From an uncultured Paracoccaceae bacterium (GTDB lineage Bacteria; Pseudomonadota; Alphaproteobacteria; Rhodobacterales; Rhodobacteraceae), in the NCBI GenBank assembly GCA_947495795.1, contig CANMAI010000001.1:744001-808000 (forward strand): 64,000 nucleotides of DNA. Reading direction: 5' to 3'. Position 1 is the first letter of the stretch, and the number at the start of each line of letters is the position of its first letter. The position numbers were made by a program, and so were the translations under genes. Under the pieces are notes generated by a model. It did no database searches and was not told where the DNA came from. It was given only the letters and a program-made list of their open reading frames with translations. Positions 1-8,305 of the stretch are shown here, piece by piece.

Positions 1-406
1 TTTCCTCGCCCGTATCCTCAAGCGCCTCATGCTTATCGTGATCATCTGAAAATGCGAACATGAGCCGGAAAACGCCGGGCTCTTCTTCGGCAAAACGGAC
101 ATAGACCCGGCCAAGTGCCACGATCCGTGCCAATGTGCCACGGGGATGGGGAGCCACTTCCTGCAACATCTGATCGCGGTGCCGGTGCATGCCTTCAAGC
201 GCGACTTCCTGCAGCATTTCTTCCTTGTTTTTGAAATGCTTGTAGGGTGCGGCGGTGGACACGCCTGCCACGCGGCATGCTTCGGAAACCGAGAAGTGAT
301 CGGGCCCTTTCTCTTCCACCAGAACACGTGTTGCTTCAATCAACTGAGCCCTGAGATCACCGTGGTGATAATTGCCGCGTTTGTTCGGAATCTGCGTCTT
401 TGTCAT
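1..406 (-). CDS. TetR/AcrR-family transcriptional repressor (partial, C-terminus off the left edge)
   Basis: Read on the minus strand from ATG at 406, the frame stays open to the window edge, giving about 135 residues. It begins MTKTQIPNKRGNYHHGDLRA, followed by the TetR helix-turn-helix (residues about 25-65: EACRVAGVSTAAPYKHFKNKEEM), a very typical arrangement. An upstream in-frame ATG does not exist; another ATG at 413 is out of frame. The gene is divergent from the RND efflux pair that starts at 507, and the 100-bp gap carries a perfect palindrome, so the family role (ligand-released repressor of the adjacent pump and of itself) is likely. The ligand cannot be predicted because the C-terminal domain is mostly missing. 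Confidence 0.9.
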   Translation of the reverse strand, partial: MTKTQIPNKRGNYHHGDLRAQLIEATRVLVEEKGPDHFSVSEACRVAGVSTAAPYKHFKNKEEMLQEVALEGMHRHRDQMLQEVAPHPRGTLARIVALGRVYVRFAEEEPGVFRLMFAFSDDHDKHEALEDTGEE

Positions 407-435
407 GATCCATTCTCTTTCAGACATCGTAACAC

Positions 436-468
436 TTGTCAAAGTGAGAGGTTCTAACATATGTTAGA
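436..468 (+). promoter_or_regulatory. Efflux promoter with palindromic TetR operator
   Basis: TCTAACATATGTTAGA at 453-468 is a perfect 16-bp palindrome, and a third half site TCTAACAT follows at 472-479. A possible promoter TTGTCA (436-441), 18-base spacer, TATGTT (460-465) places the -10 box inside the palindrome, so a bound repressor would block transcription. The site lies between a TetR gene and the pump it probably controls. The palindrome is seen directly; its binding by the TetR protein is inference. Confidence 0.6.
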
Positions 469-506
469 GACTCTAACATAGATGGCTTGCCCCGGAGGTA
501 AATGCG

Positions 507-1646
507 ATGAGTGACACAAGAAAGCCCGGACTGGTATCGCGTATATTGCGCGGATCGGTCTCAGTTACGCTGACCCTCGCCGTGCTTGCGGCCTCGGGCG
601 CTGCCGTGATGTTCGGGGCGGAAGCGCTGGCGCTTCGGGCTGCTGACGTGCCACCGCCGGAGGCCGCGCCGGTCACCAAAGTTTCGGTTGTCGAACTGGT
701 TCGCCAAGAGGGCTACAGGGTGGACCGCCGCTTTGTGGGGCAGGTCGAGGCACGGGCGACGGTGGCACTTTCCTTTGAGCTGGGCGGGCGTTTGGTGGAA
801 CTGACCGTTGATGAGGGCGATCAGGTGGCAGAGGGCCAGATACTGGCGCGGCTGGATACGGCCCTGCTTGCAGCGGATGAGCGCGGGCAAAGCGCTGCCC
901 GGGATGCCACGGCATCGCAGCTGGAATTTGCAGAGGCGCGGCTGATGCGGGCGGAGGCACTGCGCAAACAGGGATTTACAAGCCAGGAGGGGCTTGATCA
1001 GGCACGGACGACACGCGACGAGTTGCGAAGCCGCATCGCTGAGATTGACGCGCGTCTGCAATCGGTGCGGATCAATCTCGAGAAATCTGTGCTGAAGGCA
1101 CCTTTTGCGGGGCGGATTGGCTCTCAGTTCATGGATGAAGGCGCAGCGCTCAGCACTGGGCAGGCGGTGGCGAGCTTGATCGAGACAGGGAGTGCGGAAG
1201 TGCGCATCGGCTTGCCCTTGGAGCTTTCGGAGGCCGATCTTGCCGGCGCGGAGATCGATATCAATGGCACAGTTTTCGAGGCTGAACTGATCCAGTTTCG
1301 TCCTGACATTGACCCTGTAACCCGCACGCGGACGGCGCTGTTTGCCATCGACACGGACACGCCGCCAGTGTTTGGGCAGACCGCGACATTGCTGCTGAAA
1401 AACACGGTACTTCTGCCCGGTGTGTGGGTGCAGATGGATGCTTTGCAGGAAGGTGCGGGGGGCGTCTGGACGGTGCTGGTGGTGGAGGATGGCATCGTGC
1501 GGAGTTCGCTGGTTGAGCTCTTGCATGTGGAAGAGACCCGCACTTTTGTACGCGGCACCTTCAGGGATGGCGCGCTCATGGTGGCGACTGGGGCACACCG
1601 CGTGGTGCCCGGCCAGTCGGTTGAAATTCTGAACGTGGAAGGCTGA
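507..1646 (+). CDS. RND efflux periplasmic adaptor (HlyD/MFP family)
   Basis: A 379-residue membrane fusion protein that would link an inner-membrane RND pump to an outer-membrane channel. The N-terminus has one membrane segment or uncleaved signal (residues about 17-42). A split lipoyl/barrel-sandwich region follows (FVGQVEARATVALSFELGG near 72 and PFAGRIG near 200), separated by an alpha-helical hairpin rich in Ala, Arg and Glu (about 115-190). The start is set by GGAGGT at 495-500, seven bases before the ATG. The pump gene begins four bases after the stop, so the two are one operon. No TolC-type channel gene is present, so the pump would borrow one from elsewhere. Substrate unknown. Confidence 0.92.
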   Translation: MSDTRKPGLVSRILRGSVSVTLTLAVLAASGAAVMFGAEALALRAADVPPPEAAPVTKVSVVELVRQEGYRVDRRFVGQVEARATVALSFELGGRLVELTVDEGDQVAEGQILARLDTALLAADERGQSAARDATASQLEFAEARLMRAEALRKQGFTSQEGLDQARTTRDELRSRIAEIDARLQSVRINLEKSVLKAPFAGRIGSQFMDEGAALSTGQAVASLIETGSAEVRIGLPLELSEADLAGAEIDINGTVFEAELIQFRPDIDPVTRTRTALFAIDTDTPPVFGQTATLLLKNTVLLPGVWVQMDALQEGAGGVWTVLVVEDGIVRSSLVELLHVEETRTFVRGTFRDGALMVATGAHRVVPGQSVEILNVEG

Positions 1647-1650
1647 TATC

Positions 1651-4600
1651 ATGGAAACGCTCACCTTCCGCCAGCCGCGCCTTGTGGCACTGATCCTTCT
1701 TGTTCTAATCTCCGCCGGTCTTTCTTCTTTCCTGTCACTGGGGCGGCAGGAAGATCCGACGATTACCAACCTCTTTGCCACGGTAACCACCACATTCCCG
1801 GGCGCGGATCCTGCGCGGGTGGAGGCTTTGGTGACTTCGGAGATCGAGGAGGAACTGCGCGAAATTGCAGAGGTGGACACCATTACTTCCGTCTCGCGCA
1901 CCGGTGTTTCCGTTGTTTCTGTGGAGTTGCTGGAAACGCTGGAAGGGGCCGCAATTGAGCAGGTGTGGTCTGAAGCGAGGGATGCGGTGGAAGATGCGCG
2001 GCGGAATTTTCCTACCGGCGTTCTGGCGCCGGAATTCAATGCCGAGGGGATCAGTGCCTATTCGGCAGTGATCGCGGTGACGGCAGAGCACAGCGATGTG
2101 CCGATCACGTTGGCGCATGCCCATGCAGAGGCGCTGGCAGATAGGTTGCGGGCGATCCCTTCCACACGCGCGGTGGATCTCTTTGGTGAGCCTGAGGATG
2201 AGGTGCTGGTTGTTGTGGATCATACAAGAGCCGCCGCCCTGGGGCTGACGACTGCCGAGATTTCGCAGCGGATTGCAGCGGCAGATGGCAAGGTGCAGGC
2301 GGGGCGGCTACAGGGTGGCCGATCAGACCTCACGATCAACATTTCGGGCGGGATAGACGCGCTGGATCGCTTAAGCAAGGTAGTTTTGCGCGAGAATGAG
2401 GCCGGGGCATCCGTTACGGTGACGGATGTGGCGACCGTAACCCGTGGCGCGCGGCAGCCTGCTACGGAGATGGCCATCGCCAACGGCCGCCCCTCCGTTC
2501 TGATCGGTGTTCTCGCGCAGGATGGCGTGCAGATTGACCGCTGGATGAGCTTCGTGCGGGAAGAGCTTGAGGCCAATACGGCAACGATCCCTGTGGGCCT
2601 TGCCGAGACACTGTTGTTCGACCAGAGCACGTATACTGCCGATAGGCTGGCCGAGGTGGGCACCAATATGGCCATTGGTGTCAGCCTTGTCGTGGGCGTG
2701 CTTTTCCTGACTCTCGGTCTGCGTGCGGCGGCGATTGTGGCGCTTGTATTGCCGGTGGTTTCGCTGGCGACGCTGGCGACCATGAATTTCATCGGGCTTC
2801 CGATTCATCAGATGTCGGTAACTGGGTTGATCGTGGCGCTTGGCCTGCTGGTAGATGCGGCCATTGTGATGGTGGATGAGGTGCGTCAGCGGCTGGCGCG
2901 TGGGATGGCCCGGCAGGATGCCGTGGGCGAGGCGATCAGGCGATTGGCAGCGCCTCTTTTGGCCTCGACCGTGACAACGGCGCTGAGCTTTACACCGATG
3001 ATCCTGCTGCCAGGTCCTGCGGGGGATTTCGTGGGCTCAATCGCCATTGCGGTGGTTCTGATGCTGATCTGGTCTCTGGTTGTGGCGCTTACGGTCACGC
3101 CGGCGCTTGCGGGCTGGCTTTTGAAATCGGACAGGCCCTCTGGACTTAGGATACTGCTTTTGGGCCGTGCGTTCCGCACTTCCATCCGCTGGTCTGTGCG
3201 CAACCCTCTCAAATCTATCGGGATATCCTTAATCCTGCCTGTGCTGGGGTTTGCTTCCTTCCCTACGCTGACAGCGCAATTCTTTCCGGGTGTTGAGCGG
3301 GATCAGTTTTATCTGGAGGTGGATATGCCCCCCGGCACCGCGATTGCACAGACGGCGGAGCTGACGCGCGATGTGGACGCGTTGTTGCGACAGGAGGAGG
3401 GGATCGACCTGATCTATTGGTCCATCGGTCAATCAGGGCCAGCGTTCTACTACAACATCACCGGTGGGCGCAGCCAGGAACCGGGCTATGCACAGGCCAT
3501 GATCACCACCAAAACGAGCGAGGATGCCGCTCGGCTTGTGCCTGAATTGCAGGCCCGGCTGGAAGAGAGCTACCCGCAGGCGCAGATCATCGTGCGGGGG
3601 CTGGTTCAGGGGCCTCCGGTTGCCGCGCCCGTTGAGGTGCGGATCGTAGGGCCAGATCTTTCCACGCTGCGCCAGCTTGGCGATGATGCGCGGGCGCTAA
3701 TGGCTGATCTGCCGCTGGTGACACAAGTGCGCGCCGGTGTTTCGGGCGGTGCGCCACAGATACGGTTCGAGATTGACGAGACCAATGCGCGGCTTCTGGG
3801 CTTTGACGTGACGACCATTGCCAGCCAGCTGGAAACAAGCCTCGTGGGCGTTGATGGCGGCAGCCTTGTGGAGGGGACGGATCAGCTGCCGGTGCGCGTG
3901 AGGTTTGATGAGAGCCAGCGCGCCGATCTGGGCGCGATTGCAGGGTTGCCCATTCTGCTACCGAATGCTGCTGGCATCTCGGCGGCTGGCAGCCTGCCTG
4001 TCGTGCCGCTTTCCGAGCTGGCGCGGCCAGTGCTGGAACCTGCGCCCAGCGTGATCACCCGCCGCAATGGCGAACGGATGAACACTGTGCAGGCCTTTAT
4101 CGTGGCCGATGTTCTGCCGGAGGAGGCCTTGCAATCTGTGCTGATCGCTCTGGATGCGCGTGGTTTTGATGTGCCAGCGGGCTACCGGATCGAGCTTGGG
4201 GGAGACAGCGATGCACGCTCCAGCACGGTGGGCAATCTGCTGGCCTCGGTGGGGCTGATTGTGACGCTGACCATTGCCACCATCGCGCTTACGTTCAATT
4301 CCTTCCGGCTGACGGCGGTGGCGCTGGTGGTTTGCGTTCTTTCGGCGGGGCTTTCGATGCTGTCTCTCGCAGTGATGCAATACCCGTTCGGGATCAATGC
4401 GATCATCGGGGTGATCGGCTCTATCGGGGTTTCGATAAACGCGGCGATCATCATCCTGACAGGCCTGCAGGCCGACAGCGATGCGACCCTTGGCGATACG
4501 GATGCGATGGCGGATGTGGTGACAGGCTCGAGCCGCCACATCATCTCTACCACCATCACGACGTTTGGCGGTTTCCTGCCCTTGATCCTCGCGGGTGGCG

Positions 4601-4788
4601 GCTTCTGGCCCCCTTTCGCCGTGGCTATTGCGGGCGGGGTTCTGCTATCGGCGGTCGTTTCCTTTTACTTCACACCTGCAATGTTTGCCCTGGTTCGGGC
4701 GAGGCGGAAGGCTGTACCCCAGGAGTGGGAGCGAAGCGCCGGGTCTGAGGCCGTGAGCGGTTCCTTCCCGCGGCTTGCAGCGGAATAG
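1651..4788 (+). CDS. RND efflux pump permease (AcrB/MexF superfamily)
   Basis: A 1045-residue proton-driven pump with the expected architecture: TM1 at residues 10-30, a first periplasmic loop, TM2-TM6 around 330-490, TM7 near 525, a second periplasmic loop, and TM8-TM12 around 870-1025. The N-terminal half contains the usual LGRQEDPTI segment after TM1. In TM4 the relay motif reads GLLVDAAIVMVDEV: only one acidic residue is present where AcrB has two adjacent aspartates, a state also known in heavy-metal RND pumps. The gene follows the adaptor by four bases and ends 18 bases from a convergent HTH gene. Family assignment is firm; substrate (drug, lipid, metal or other) is not. Confidence 0.93.
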   Translation: METLTFRQPRLVALILLVLISAGLSSFLSLGRQEDPTITNLFATVTTTFPGADPARVEALVTSEIEEELREIAEVDTITSVSRTGVSVVSVELLETLEGAAIEQVWSEARDAVEDARRNFPTGVLAPEFNAEGISAYSAVIAVTAEHSDVPITLAHAHAEALADRLRAIPSTRAVDLFGEPEDEVLVVVDHTRAAALGLTTAEISQRIAAADGKVQAGRLQGGRSDLTINISGGIDALDRLSKVVLRENEAGASVTVTDVATVTRGARQPATEMAIANGRPSVLIGVLAQDGVQIDRWMSFVREELEANTATIPVGLAETLLFDQSTYTADRLAEVGTNMAIGVSLVVGVLFLTLGLRAAAIVALVLPVVSLATLATMNFIGLPIHQMSVTGLIVALGLLVDAAIVMVDEVRQRLARGMARQDAVGEAIRRLAAPLLASTVTTALSFTPMILLPGPAGDFVGSIAIAVVLMLIWSLVVALTVTPALAGWLLKSDRPSGLRILLLGRAFRTSIRWSVRNPLKSIGISLILPVLGFASFPTLTAQFFPGVERDQFYLEVDMPPGTAIAQTAELTRDVDALLRQEEGIDLIYWSIGQSGPAFYYNITGGRSQEPGYAQAMITTKTSEDAARLVPELQARLEESYPQAQIIVRGLVQGPPVAAPVEVRIVGPDLSTLRQLGDDARALMADLPLVTQVRAGVSGGAPQIRFEIDETNARLLGFDVTTIASQLETSLVGVDGGSLVEGTDQLPVRVRFDESQRADLGAIAGLPILLPNAAGISAAGSLPVVPLSELARPVLEPAPSVITRRNGERMNTVQAFIVADVLPEEALQSVLIALDARGFDVPAGYRIELGGDSDARSSTVGNLLASVGLIVTLTIATIALTFNSFRLTAVALVVCVLSAGLSMLSLAVMQYPFGINAIIGVIGSIGVSINAAIIILTGLQADSDATLGDTDAMADVVTGSSRHIISTTITTFGGFLPLILAGGGFWPPFAVAIAGGVLLSAVVSFYFTPAMFALVRARRKAVPQEWERSAGSEAVSGSFPRLAAE

Positions 4789-4806
4789 CCTCGGGGAGGT
4801 CGGATC

Positions 4807-5028
4807 TCATTCTTGCTCCGCAGTGTCCCGCTCGTAGGTAAGAAGATCGCCGGGCTGGCATTCCAGTATCTCGCAGATCCGCTCCAGCGTTGAAAAACGG
4901 ACACCTTTGACATGGCCGGATTTGAGAAGGCTGATGTTCTGCTCTGTGATGCCGACGGCGGCCGCGAGATCACGGGAGCGCATCTTGCGGCGGGCGAGCA
5001 TGACATCAAGAGTGACGGTAATGGCCAT
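4807..5028 (-). CDS. YozG-like Xre-family HTH regulator
   Basis: A 73-residue protein consisting of little more than a Cro/C1-type helix-turn-helix: RKMRSRDLAAAVGITEQNIS, then the recognition helix and CEILECQPGDLLTYE, which is the classic small Xre ending. I take ATG at 5028 as the start because it overlaps the stop of the upstream DUF2975 gene as TGATG, a translational-coupling arrangement; a longer in-frame reading to 5082 would run through the coding end of that gene. Small HTH proteins of this type are commonly paired with DUF2975 membrane proteins. The regulon is unknown; control of the pair itself is the simplest guess. Confidence 0.85.
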   Translation of the reverse strand: MAITVTLDVMLARRKMRSRDLAAAVGITEQNISLLKSGHVKGVRFSTLERICEILECQPGDLLTYERDTAEQE

Positions 5029-5570
5029 CAGATAAATTGCCGGTTCTCTGCCTGAAGCGCTGCCGCCGCCCCCTGCACCCACCCGAGCGTGATCATCATT
5101 GCGCCGAACATCACGATGTGCAGATCGAAGCCGCTGACCTCAATCGTGAGGATCTTTTCGCCCGGCGGATTGCCGAGAGAGAGAAAAAGGATGGCGAGAG
5201 TGTGAGAGAGAAATTTTGCACCGGCAAGCGCGATCAGACCCCAGCCGATGCGATGAATGTGGTGCGGCGGGCGGTGTGAGAACACCTCGCCTTTGGAGAA
5301 AAGCGTGAAGAGATGGCGGATATGCCAGAGGATGAAGGTCATTGCGGCCAGTGGCAGGAGGCTGGCCAGAAGGGTGCCGATATGCGGGCCGAAACCGATG
5401 GTGGCGGCCTGCGCAACATCCGGAAAGGCCTGCCGGGCGACACTTATGAAGAGAGCGGGGAGAAAGGTGAGCACAAGTGCCAATACACCGAGGCCCACAA
5501 GCGCGAGTGTACTGGCCACGACGAGGATACGGCTGACGGATTGGACACGGGAAAGATTGGTTTCGTTCAT
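5028..5570 (-). CDS. DUF2975 integral membrane protein
   Basis: About 180 residues with four hydrophobic stretches (near residues 12-38, 53-75, 105-125 and 145-165) and the pattern FTLFSKGEVFS, which is typical of DUF2975 proteins. I chose ATG at 5570 (MNETNLSRVQ); upstream in-frame ATGs at 5579-5585 and beyond are possible and no ribosome binding site is decisive. It overlaps the following HTH gene by one base. Its function is unknown; the conserved pairing suggests a membrane partner for a small DNA-binding protein. Confidence 0.8.
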   Translation of the reverse strand: MNETNLSRVQSVSRILVVASTLALVGLGVLALVLTFLPALFISVARQAFPDVAQAATIGFGPHIGTLLASLLPLAAMTFILWHIRHLFTLFSKGEVFSHRPPHHIHRIGWGLIALAGAKFLSHTLAILFLSLGNPPGEKILTIEVSGFDLHIVMFGAMMITLGWVQGAAAALQAENRQFI

Positions 5571-5646
5571 TTTGACATCCATCATTTTCAACACGATAAA
5601 CTTAATGTAAAACAATAAAGAATCACTGTCAAATGAGGAATTCAAT

Positions 5647-6182
5647 ATGAAGTTTTCTGGATTACCGGCCTAATGCTGAGCATGGGCGCCTGTGTGGATA
5701 CCACGCCCGTGGCAGAGCGTGCCTTTACGGACTTCGATCCGCTGAATGCCTCCTTTGCAGAGCTGGAGACGCTGGTGGAGGTGCCTGTAGATGCAGTTTT
5801 GCGGCCGGGTGATGTGGAGTTGAGCCTTTCAGGCATCGGGCAGGGCCGCGCGCCGGTTGGTATCGTTGTGCAGATGGAGGCTCACTCGGAAGAGGCATCA
5901 GTGCGGGGTGTTGGCTATCGGGCCGTCTGGTTTGGGCTCTCGGAGGAAAGCGTGGAGGATCTGGCGGCGGTGCAGGCGGAGATGCGCGGCAGGAAGGCGG
6001 CGCGGGCGAAAGGTTCGGTTTCGCTGAACATTTCCGTTTCCGGCTGTCAACGGGAGGATGGAGAGATCGTGCCTCTCTGGGTGTCGCTTCGGCTTAAGGA
6101 GGGTGATGATCTGGTACCGGTTTATGAGGCGGGGCAGTTGGAGGTGGCTGGAACGGGCGAGATGCGGGCCTGTACGCGCTGA
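5647..6182 (+). CDS. Putative lipoprotein, signal peptide apparently frameshifted
   Basis: The main open frame starts at ATG 5673 and gives 169 residues beginning MLSMGACVDTTP, which looks like the end of a lipoprotein signal with its lipobox cysteine. A ribosome binding site GAGGA (5635-5639) is placed for an ATG at 5647, not for 5673, but that ATG is one base out of frame and stops after eight codons. Adding one T to the T-run at 5653-5656 would join the frames as MKFFWITGLMLSMGAC, an ideal lipoprotein signal. So this is either a recent pseudogene, a sequencing error, or a phase-variable start. The mature part shows no domain I recognise. It is divergent from DUF2975. Confidence 0.6.
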
Positions 6183-6262
6183 CTGATTGGGCTCCCTTGC
6201 CGGTTTATCTGGGGATTTTGGGAGTCCGGATGCAGGAACAAGGGTTTTCGGATTGCGCTTTA

Positions 6263-6288
6263 CTAATTAGGTCATTTGTCCTAATTAG
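6263..6288 (+). promoter_or_regulatory. Inverted repeat, likely TetR operator
   Basis: CTAATTAGG at 6263-6271 and its exact reverse complement CCTAATTAG at 6280-6288 flank eight bases. The repeat lies 30 bases before the start of the TetR gene at 6318, the usual place for an autoregulatory operator. The repeat is seen directly; its role is inference. Confidence 0.55.
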
Positions 6289-6317
6289 ATTTGAAAGGGC
6301 ATTTCGGGCAAGGCATT

Positions 6318-6893
6318 ATGACCAGGATTACGACACATGAGCGGATAGCCATACAGGCTGACACGCTGTTTTATGAGGCCGGATACGAGGCGACTTCCTT
6401 TGCCGATATCGCTGGTGCCGTGGGGATTTCGCGCGGTAATTTCTACCACCATTTCAAAACCAAAGATGACATTTTGGACGCCGTGATCAGCCGACGGATG
6501 CAGGCGACGTGTGCCATGCTGGCCGCGTGGGAAAGTGATTCGGCCCCGCTTGCACGGATTTCATCCTTCATTCGCATTCTCATCACCAACCGCACAAAAA
6601 TTATGGCGTTTGGCTGCCCGGTGGGCACGCTGAACACGGAGCTTACCAAGCTGGATCATGCGGCGCGGCCCCGCGCTGCCGAGATATTCCGACTGTTTCA
6701 GAGCTGGCTCGCGGCACAGTTCTTGCTGCTCGGCCACGGCGACAAAGCGGAGGCTCATGCTTTGCATGTTCTCGGCCGCTCGCAGGGCATTGCCGTGATG
6801 GCTTCAACCTTCCGGGATGAGGCATGGATCTGTGAGGAAGTCTCGGCGTTGGAGGCGTGGGTGGAAGAATTGCAGGCCAAAAAAGCAGGATAG
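6318..6893 (+). CDS. TetR-family transcriptional regulator
   Basis: A 191-residue regulator with an N-terminal HTH (residues about 10-50: ADTLFYEAGYEATSFADIAG, then GISRGNFYHHFKTKDDIL, the TetR recognition-helix signature). The C-terminal domain contains FGCPVGTLNTELTKLD, typical of the TetR_C subfamily with a GCPxG motif. I chose ATG at 6318, preceded by GGCAAGG, over a TTG at 6291 that lies next to the operator. It is followed 14 bases later by a YCII-domain gene, so it probably regulates itself and that short operon. Ligand unknown. Confidence 0.9.
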   Translation: MTRITTHERIAIQADTLFYEAGYEATSFADIAGAVGISRGNFYHHFKTKDDILDAVISRRMQATCAMLAAWESDSAPLARISSFIRILITNRTKIMAFGCPVGTLNTELTKLDHAARPRAAEIFRLFQSWLAAQFLLLGHGDKAEAHALHVLGRSQGIAVMASTFRDEAWICEEVSALEAWVEELQAKKAG

Positions 6894-6907
6894 GAAAGGG
6901 AAATAAG

Positions 6908-7201
6908 ATGCAGATCATTCTTTTGAAATTCTCGGATAACAGGGCTTCGGCGCCCGATTTCATGGCGGAGCATAACGCCTGGATTGCCAAAGGCTTTGCC
7001 GATGGCGTTTTTCAGACAACAGGTTCGCTTCAACCAGCCGCTGGAGGGGTGCTGCTGGCCCATGGGGAAGATCGCGATGCGCTGGAGATGCGTGTGAACG
7101 CCGATCCATTTGTTGCGCATGGTGTGGTGACGGCGGAGATTATCGAGGTGGATGTGAAGAGGGCAGTGCCGGCGCTCGAATTCATGATGAGCGCGGCGTG
7201 A
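6908..7201 (+). CDS. YCII-related domain protein
   Basis: A 97-residue protein of the YciI/dimeric alpha-beta barrel fold: MQIILLKFSD, a central MAEHNAWIAKGFADGVFQTT, the DRDALEMRVNADPFVAHGVV segment that marks YCII proteins, and a final beta strand ending in ALEFM. The family has a conserved His-Asp pair and unknown or varied small-molecule chemistry. It sits between the TetR gene (14-base gap) and tag, whose GTG start overlaps its stop by four bases (GTGA), so all three are probably one transcript. A catalytic role is not established. Confidence 0.8.
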   Translation: MQIILLKFSDNRASAPDFMAEHNAWIAKGFADGVFQTTGSLQPAAGGVLLAHGEDRDALEMRVNADPFVAHGVVTAEIIEVDVKRAVPALEFMMSAA

Positions 7202-7806
7202 CGGAAACGATACTTGGGCCAGATGGGCAGCAGCGGTGCCGCTGGTCCGGTGCTGCGCCTGAATTTCTCCACTATCATGATACTGAATGGGGCTTTCCCG
7301 TAAGCGATGACGTTCGCCTTTTCGAGAAGCTTTGCCTCGAGAGCTTTCAATCAGGTTTGAGCTGGCGGACCATTCTGGGCAAGCGAGAGAATTTCAGGGC
7401 CGCGTTTGCCGGTTTTGATTACAGGCAGATGGCCGCCTTCGATGACAGCGATGTTAAGCGCTTGCTGACCGATGCGGGTATCGTGCGACATCGCGGAAAG
7501 ATCGAGGCGACGCTTAACAATGCGCGCCGGATGTGCGAGCTGGTTGAGGCCGAGGGCTCTCTCGCGGCATTCATATGGCGCTATGAGCCTGATCCGGATG
7601 CCCTGCCTCCGCCTCAGGCAGCCTCCACGTCACCTGCCTCTGTTGCCCTTGCCAAGGCGCTGAAAAAGCGGGGCTGGAAATTTCTGGGCCCCACGACGAT
7701 TTACGCGTTCATGCAGGCCATGGGATTGATCAATGACCATGTGGAAGGGTGTGTGCATCGGGCTACTGCGGGAAAGGCACGCGCAGCATTTGTGCCGCCC
7801 GGCTAA
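7198..7806 (+). CDS. tag: DNA-3-methyladenine glycosylase I
   Basis: A 202-residue base-excision repair enzyme that removes 3-methyladenine from alkylated DNA. It carries the Tag hallmarks: CRWSG near the N-terminus with a zinc-ligand cysteine, YHDTEWGFPV (residues 30-39), ESFQSGLSWRTIL (about 53-65), KRENFRAAFAGFD, and the C-terminal FLGPTTIYAFMQAMG followed by NDHVEGC, which supplies the remaining His and Cys zinc ligands. The GTG start at 7198 overlaps the preceding stop. Length matches the family (about 190-200). Not known to be regulated by the upstream TetR, but it is cotranscribed by position. Confidence 0.95.
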   Translation: MTETILGPDGQQRCRWSGAAPEFLHYHDTEWGFPVSDDVRLFEKLCLESFQSGLSWRTILGKRENFRAAFAGFDYRQMAAFDDSDVKRLLTDAGIVRHRGKIEATLNNARRMCELVEAEGSLAAFIWRYEPDPDALPPPQAASTSPASVALAKALKKRGWKFLGPTTIYAFMQAMGLINDHVEGCVHRATAGKARAAFVPPG

Positions 7807-7918
7807 GAAGCGTTCTGATTTACTGGCCTTGGGCAGTTAAAAAAGCAGCGATTGCAAAATTCGATATTCTGAACCGATCCTCGCGTTATACTGGCAAAAA
7901 TTGCGGGAGGGCGCAGGG

Positions 7919-8305
7919 ATGAGTGAGGGCCGGTTTGAGCGAGGCACGGTAGTGCGCCGGGCCGTTCTGGGAGATGCGCATGTGGACCGGGCGGAGGCTG
8001 CGAAGGGCGATCTGGACGGCCCGTTTCAAACGCTGATTACAGAGGCGGCTTGGGGCACTGTCTGGGCGGGAAGTGCGATTTCGAGGCGCGAGCGTTCGAT
8101 GATAACGCTCTCGTTGCTGGCCGGTTTGGGCAACTGGGATGAGCTTGCGCTACATCTGCGGGCCACTGCTAATACGGGTGCCAGCCGCGAGGATGTGCTG
8201 GAGGTGTTTCAGCATGTGGCGATTTATGCGGGTGTGCCTCGGGCGAACCATGCGCTGAAGATCGCCAAAGCGGTTTATGCGGAGATGGATGCAGGCGATG
8301 CCTAA
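7919..8305 (+). CDS. pcaC: 4-carboxymuconolactone decarboxylase
   Basis: A 128-residue enzyme of the protocatechuate branch that decarboxylates gamma-carboxymuconolactone to beta-ketoadipate enol-lactone. It shows the family core RSMITLSLLAGLGNWDELAL followed by HLRATANTGASREDVLEV and YAGVPRANHAL. The start at 7919 has GGGAGG upstream; a TTG at 7901 is less likely. It opens the pca operon and overlaps pcaH by eight bases. A possible -10 box TATACT lies at 7887-7892, with no clear -35. No pcaQ regulator gene or pcaD lactonase gene is adjacent, so the enol-lactone hydrolase must be encoded elsewhere. Confidence 0.93.
   Translation: MSEGRFERGTVVRRAVLGDAHVDRAEAAKGDLDGPFQTLITEAAWGTVWAGSAISRRERSMITLSLLAGLGNWDELALHLRATANTGASREDVLEVFQHVAIYAGVPRANHALKIAKAVYAEMDAGDA

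Noticed and set aside
561-2039. A 492-codon minus-strand frame across the RND adaptor gene
   Set aside because: Antisense shadow of the adaptor; no recognisable product.
7864-7892. A full promoter for the pca operon around TATACT
   Set aside because: Only the -10-like box is convincing; no -35 at a proper distance was found, so it is mentioned only in the pcaC entry.
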